Positions 4,631-5,696 of a stretch of 5,696 nucleotides of DNA are shown piece after piece. Location of the stretch: positions 1-5,696 of the forward strand of contig CALAAN010000435.1 of NCBI GenBank assembly GCA_937884915.1, written 5' to 3'. Numbering within the stretch: position 1 is the first letter of the stretch; each line of letters opens with the position of its first letter. The notes beneath the pieces are model-generated. The model saw only the letters and a list, made by a program, of their open reading frames with translations, did no database searches and was not told the DNA's origin. A program made the position numbers and the translations under genes. Source of the DNA: an uncultured Oscillibacter sp. GTDB lineage: Bacteria; Bacillota; Clostridia; Oscillospirales; Oscillospiraceae.

Positions 4631-5696
4631 ACATGCTCTCTTATCCGCCAGCGGCGCGCATCGGTGGCTCCTGTGTACGCCGAGCGCCCAGCTCGAGCAG
4701 AAGTTCCCCGCGTCGACCAGCGCTTACGCCGAAGAGGGAACGGTTGCGCACGCTCTTGCAGAGCTCACGACGCGCTACTTCCTCGGCGAGCTTGATGAGG
4801 TCGCCTATGAGAATCAGATCAAATCTGAATTCGAGCCGAACAGCTACTACAATGCAGAAATGCGTGAGTGCGCGGTCGCCTACGCAAAGTTCGTGACCGG
4901 CCGCTTCGCTGAGGCAAAGAAGACTTGCCCCGACGCAATGATTATCCTCGAGACTCGCCTCGACTTCTCGAAGTATGTGCCTGGCGGCTTTGGTACCGGT
5001 GACTGCGTGATTATTGCCGAGCCGATTCTCGACGTGATCGACTTTAAGTATGGCAAGGGCCATCGCGTCGAGGCTGAGGACAATCCTCAGATGCAACTCT
5101 ACGGCCTGGGCGCGCTCGAGCAATTCGGTGATCTCTATGAGATCAAAACCGTTCGCATGACGATCTTCCAACCGCGTCTCTCTGGTATCGAGGATTCTTC
5201 CGAGAAGACCGTCAAGGAGCTTACCTCCTGGGGCAAGAGCTATGTCAAGCCGAGAGCAAAGCTCGCAGACAAGGGCGAAGGTGACTTCGCGCCGAGCGAA
5301 GAAGCCTGCCGTTTCTGCCGCGCAAAGAATCAGTGCCGCGCTCGTGCCGAAGAAAACCTCAAGCTCTTTGACGAGAGCCCTGACCCGTTGCTCATCTCTC
5401 CTGAAGAGGCAGGCGCGATTCTTGCCAAGTCCGCAGACATTGAAGCCTGGCTTAAGGACCTGCGTGAGCTTGTGTCTGGCGCGCTGACTGCCGGTGAAAC
5501 GGTAACCGGCTGGAAAATGGTTGAGGGCCGCAGCAACCGTAAGTTTGCAGATGAGGACAAGGTTGTCGCGGCTATGAAGGCCGCCGGCTATGACGAGTCT
5601 CTTCTTTACGACCGCAAGCTCATCACGCTTACGCAGATGGAACGCGACTTCGGCAAGAAGACCCTCGCTGAGATTCTCGGTGATTTGATCGTTAAG
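4623..5696 (+). CDS. DUF2800 family Cas4/RecB-like nuclease (3' end cut by window)
   Basis: 358 codons are visible with no stop, so the gene continues past the window. ATG 4623 overlaps the preceding stop by 8 bases (translational coupling). The N-terminus SASGAHRWLLCTPSAQLE, YAEEGTVAHALAEL is the DUF2800 signature. A PD-(D/E)XK core is visible as Glu38/His43, GTGD with Asp127, VIDFKYGKG with Asp140 and Lys142, and NPQMQLYGLGAL with Gln156/Gln158 and Tyr160. Cys18 together with Cys229, Cys232 and Cys238 (ACRFCRAKNQCRA) matches the split four-cysteine 4Fe-4S arrangement of Cas4 and AddB nucleases. A helical C-terminal part follows (about 258-358). The expected role is DNA end processing in phage recombination or replication, in the cytoplasm. 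Family length suggests only a few tens of residues are missing. Confidence 0.9.
   Translation, partial: MAKHALLSASGAHRWLLCTPSAQLEQKFPASTSAYAEEGTVAHALAELTTRYFLGELDEVAYENQIKSEFEPNSYYNAEMRECAVAYAKFVTGRFAEAKKTCPDAMIILETRLDFSKYVPGGFGTGDCVIIAEPILDVIDFKYGKGHRVEAEDNPQMQLYGLGALEQFGDLYEIKTVRMTIFQPRLSGIEDSSEKTVKELTSWGKSYVKPRAKLADKGEGDFAPSEEACRFCRAKNQCRARAEENLKLFDESPDPLLISPEEAGAILAKSADIEAWLKDLRELVSGALTAGETVTGWKMVEGRSNRKFADEDKVVAAMKAAGYDESLLYDRKLITLTQMERDFGKKTLAEILGDLIVK

Noticed and set aside
4641..5171. 176-codon minus-strand frame inside the DUF2800 gene
   Set aside because: Shadow of a gene whose plus-strand product carries conserved nuclease motifs in a continuous frame.
1..5696. CRISPR array, insertion sequence or rRNA/tRNA gene
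   Set aside because: No regularly spaced repeats, no transposase or terminal inverted repeats, and no rRNA or complete tRNA patterns were seen on either strand.

Overview
The window looks like the lysogeny-control and early region of a temperate phage (or a phage-derived integrative element) of a Gram-positive host. Shine-Dalgarno sequences are strong (AAGGAGG/AGGAGG type), base composition is moderate (by eye near 50-55% G+C), and the gene set is typical of phages of Bacillota such as Clostridia or Negativicutes. Coriobacteria cannot be excluded, and no species can be named from the sequence alone.

Left part (1-732): the last codons of an upstream gene, a small very acidic coiled-coil protein (65-295), a 117-base gap with a perfect 12-bp inverted repeat, and a small four-cysteine zinc-ribbon-like protein (420-698). 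The best-supported start of the zinc-ribbon gene is an ATA codon 8 bases after a perfect Shine-Dalgarno. These plus-strand genes converge on the minus-strand lysogeny operon, whose intrinsic terminator (697-732) starts inside the last codons of the recombinase.

Middle part (717-3693, minus strand): a very compact operon of three genes: a LexA/CI-like self-cleaving repressor, then an HNH endonuclease whose ATG directly follows the repressor TAA, then a large serine recombinase starting 4 bases after the HNH stop. The same transcript would therefore carry immunity, a nuclease and the integrase. The nuclease placed between repressor and integrase is the most interesting cargo candidate here.

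Control region (3694-3864): divergent promoters with repeated GGAAAC/GTTTCC elements inside a longer inverted repeat, a third copy near the predicted start of the rightward transcript, and a fourth and fifth copy forming a 16-base palindrome at the end of the first early gene. This is the layout of a CI/Cro-type switch with an additional downstream site.

Right part (3865-5696, plus strand): the early operon has a small Cro-like helix-turn-helix protein, then a 52-codon reading frame with phage-protein character but no ATG/GTG/TTG start (best start ACG at 4090). Next come a linker-rich protein with a conserved C-terminal domain and a DUF2800 Cas4/RecB-like nuclease with four candidate iron-sulfur cysteines, cut off by the window end. 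The last three genes overlap each other and are probably translationally coupled; they form the start of a replication/recombination module.
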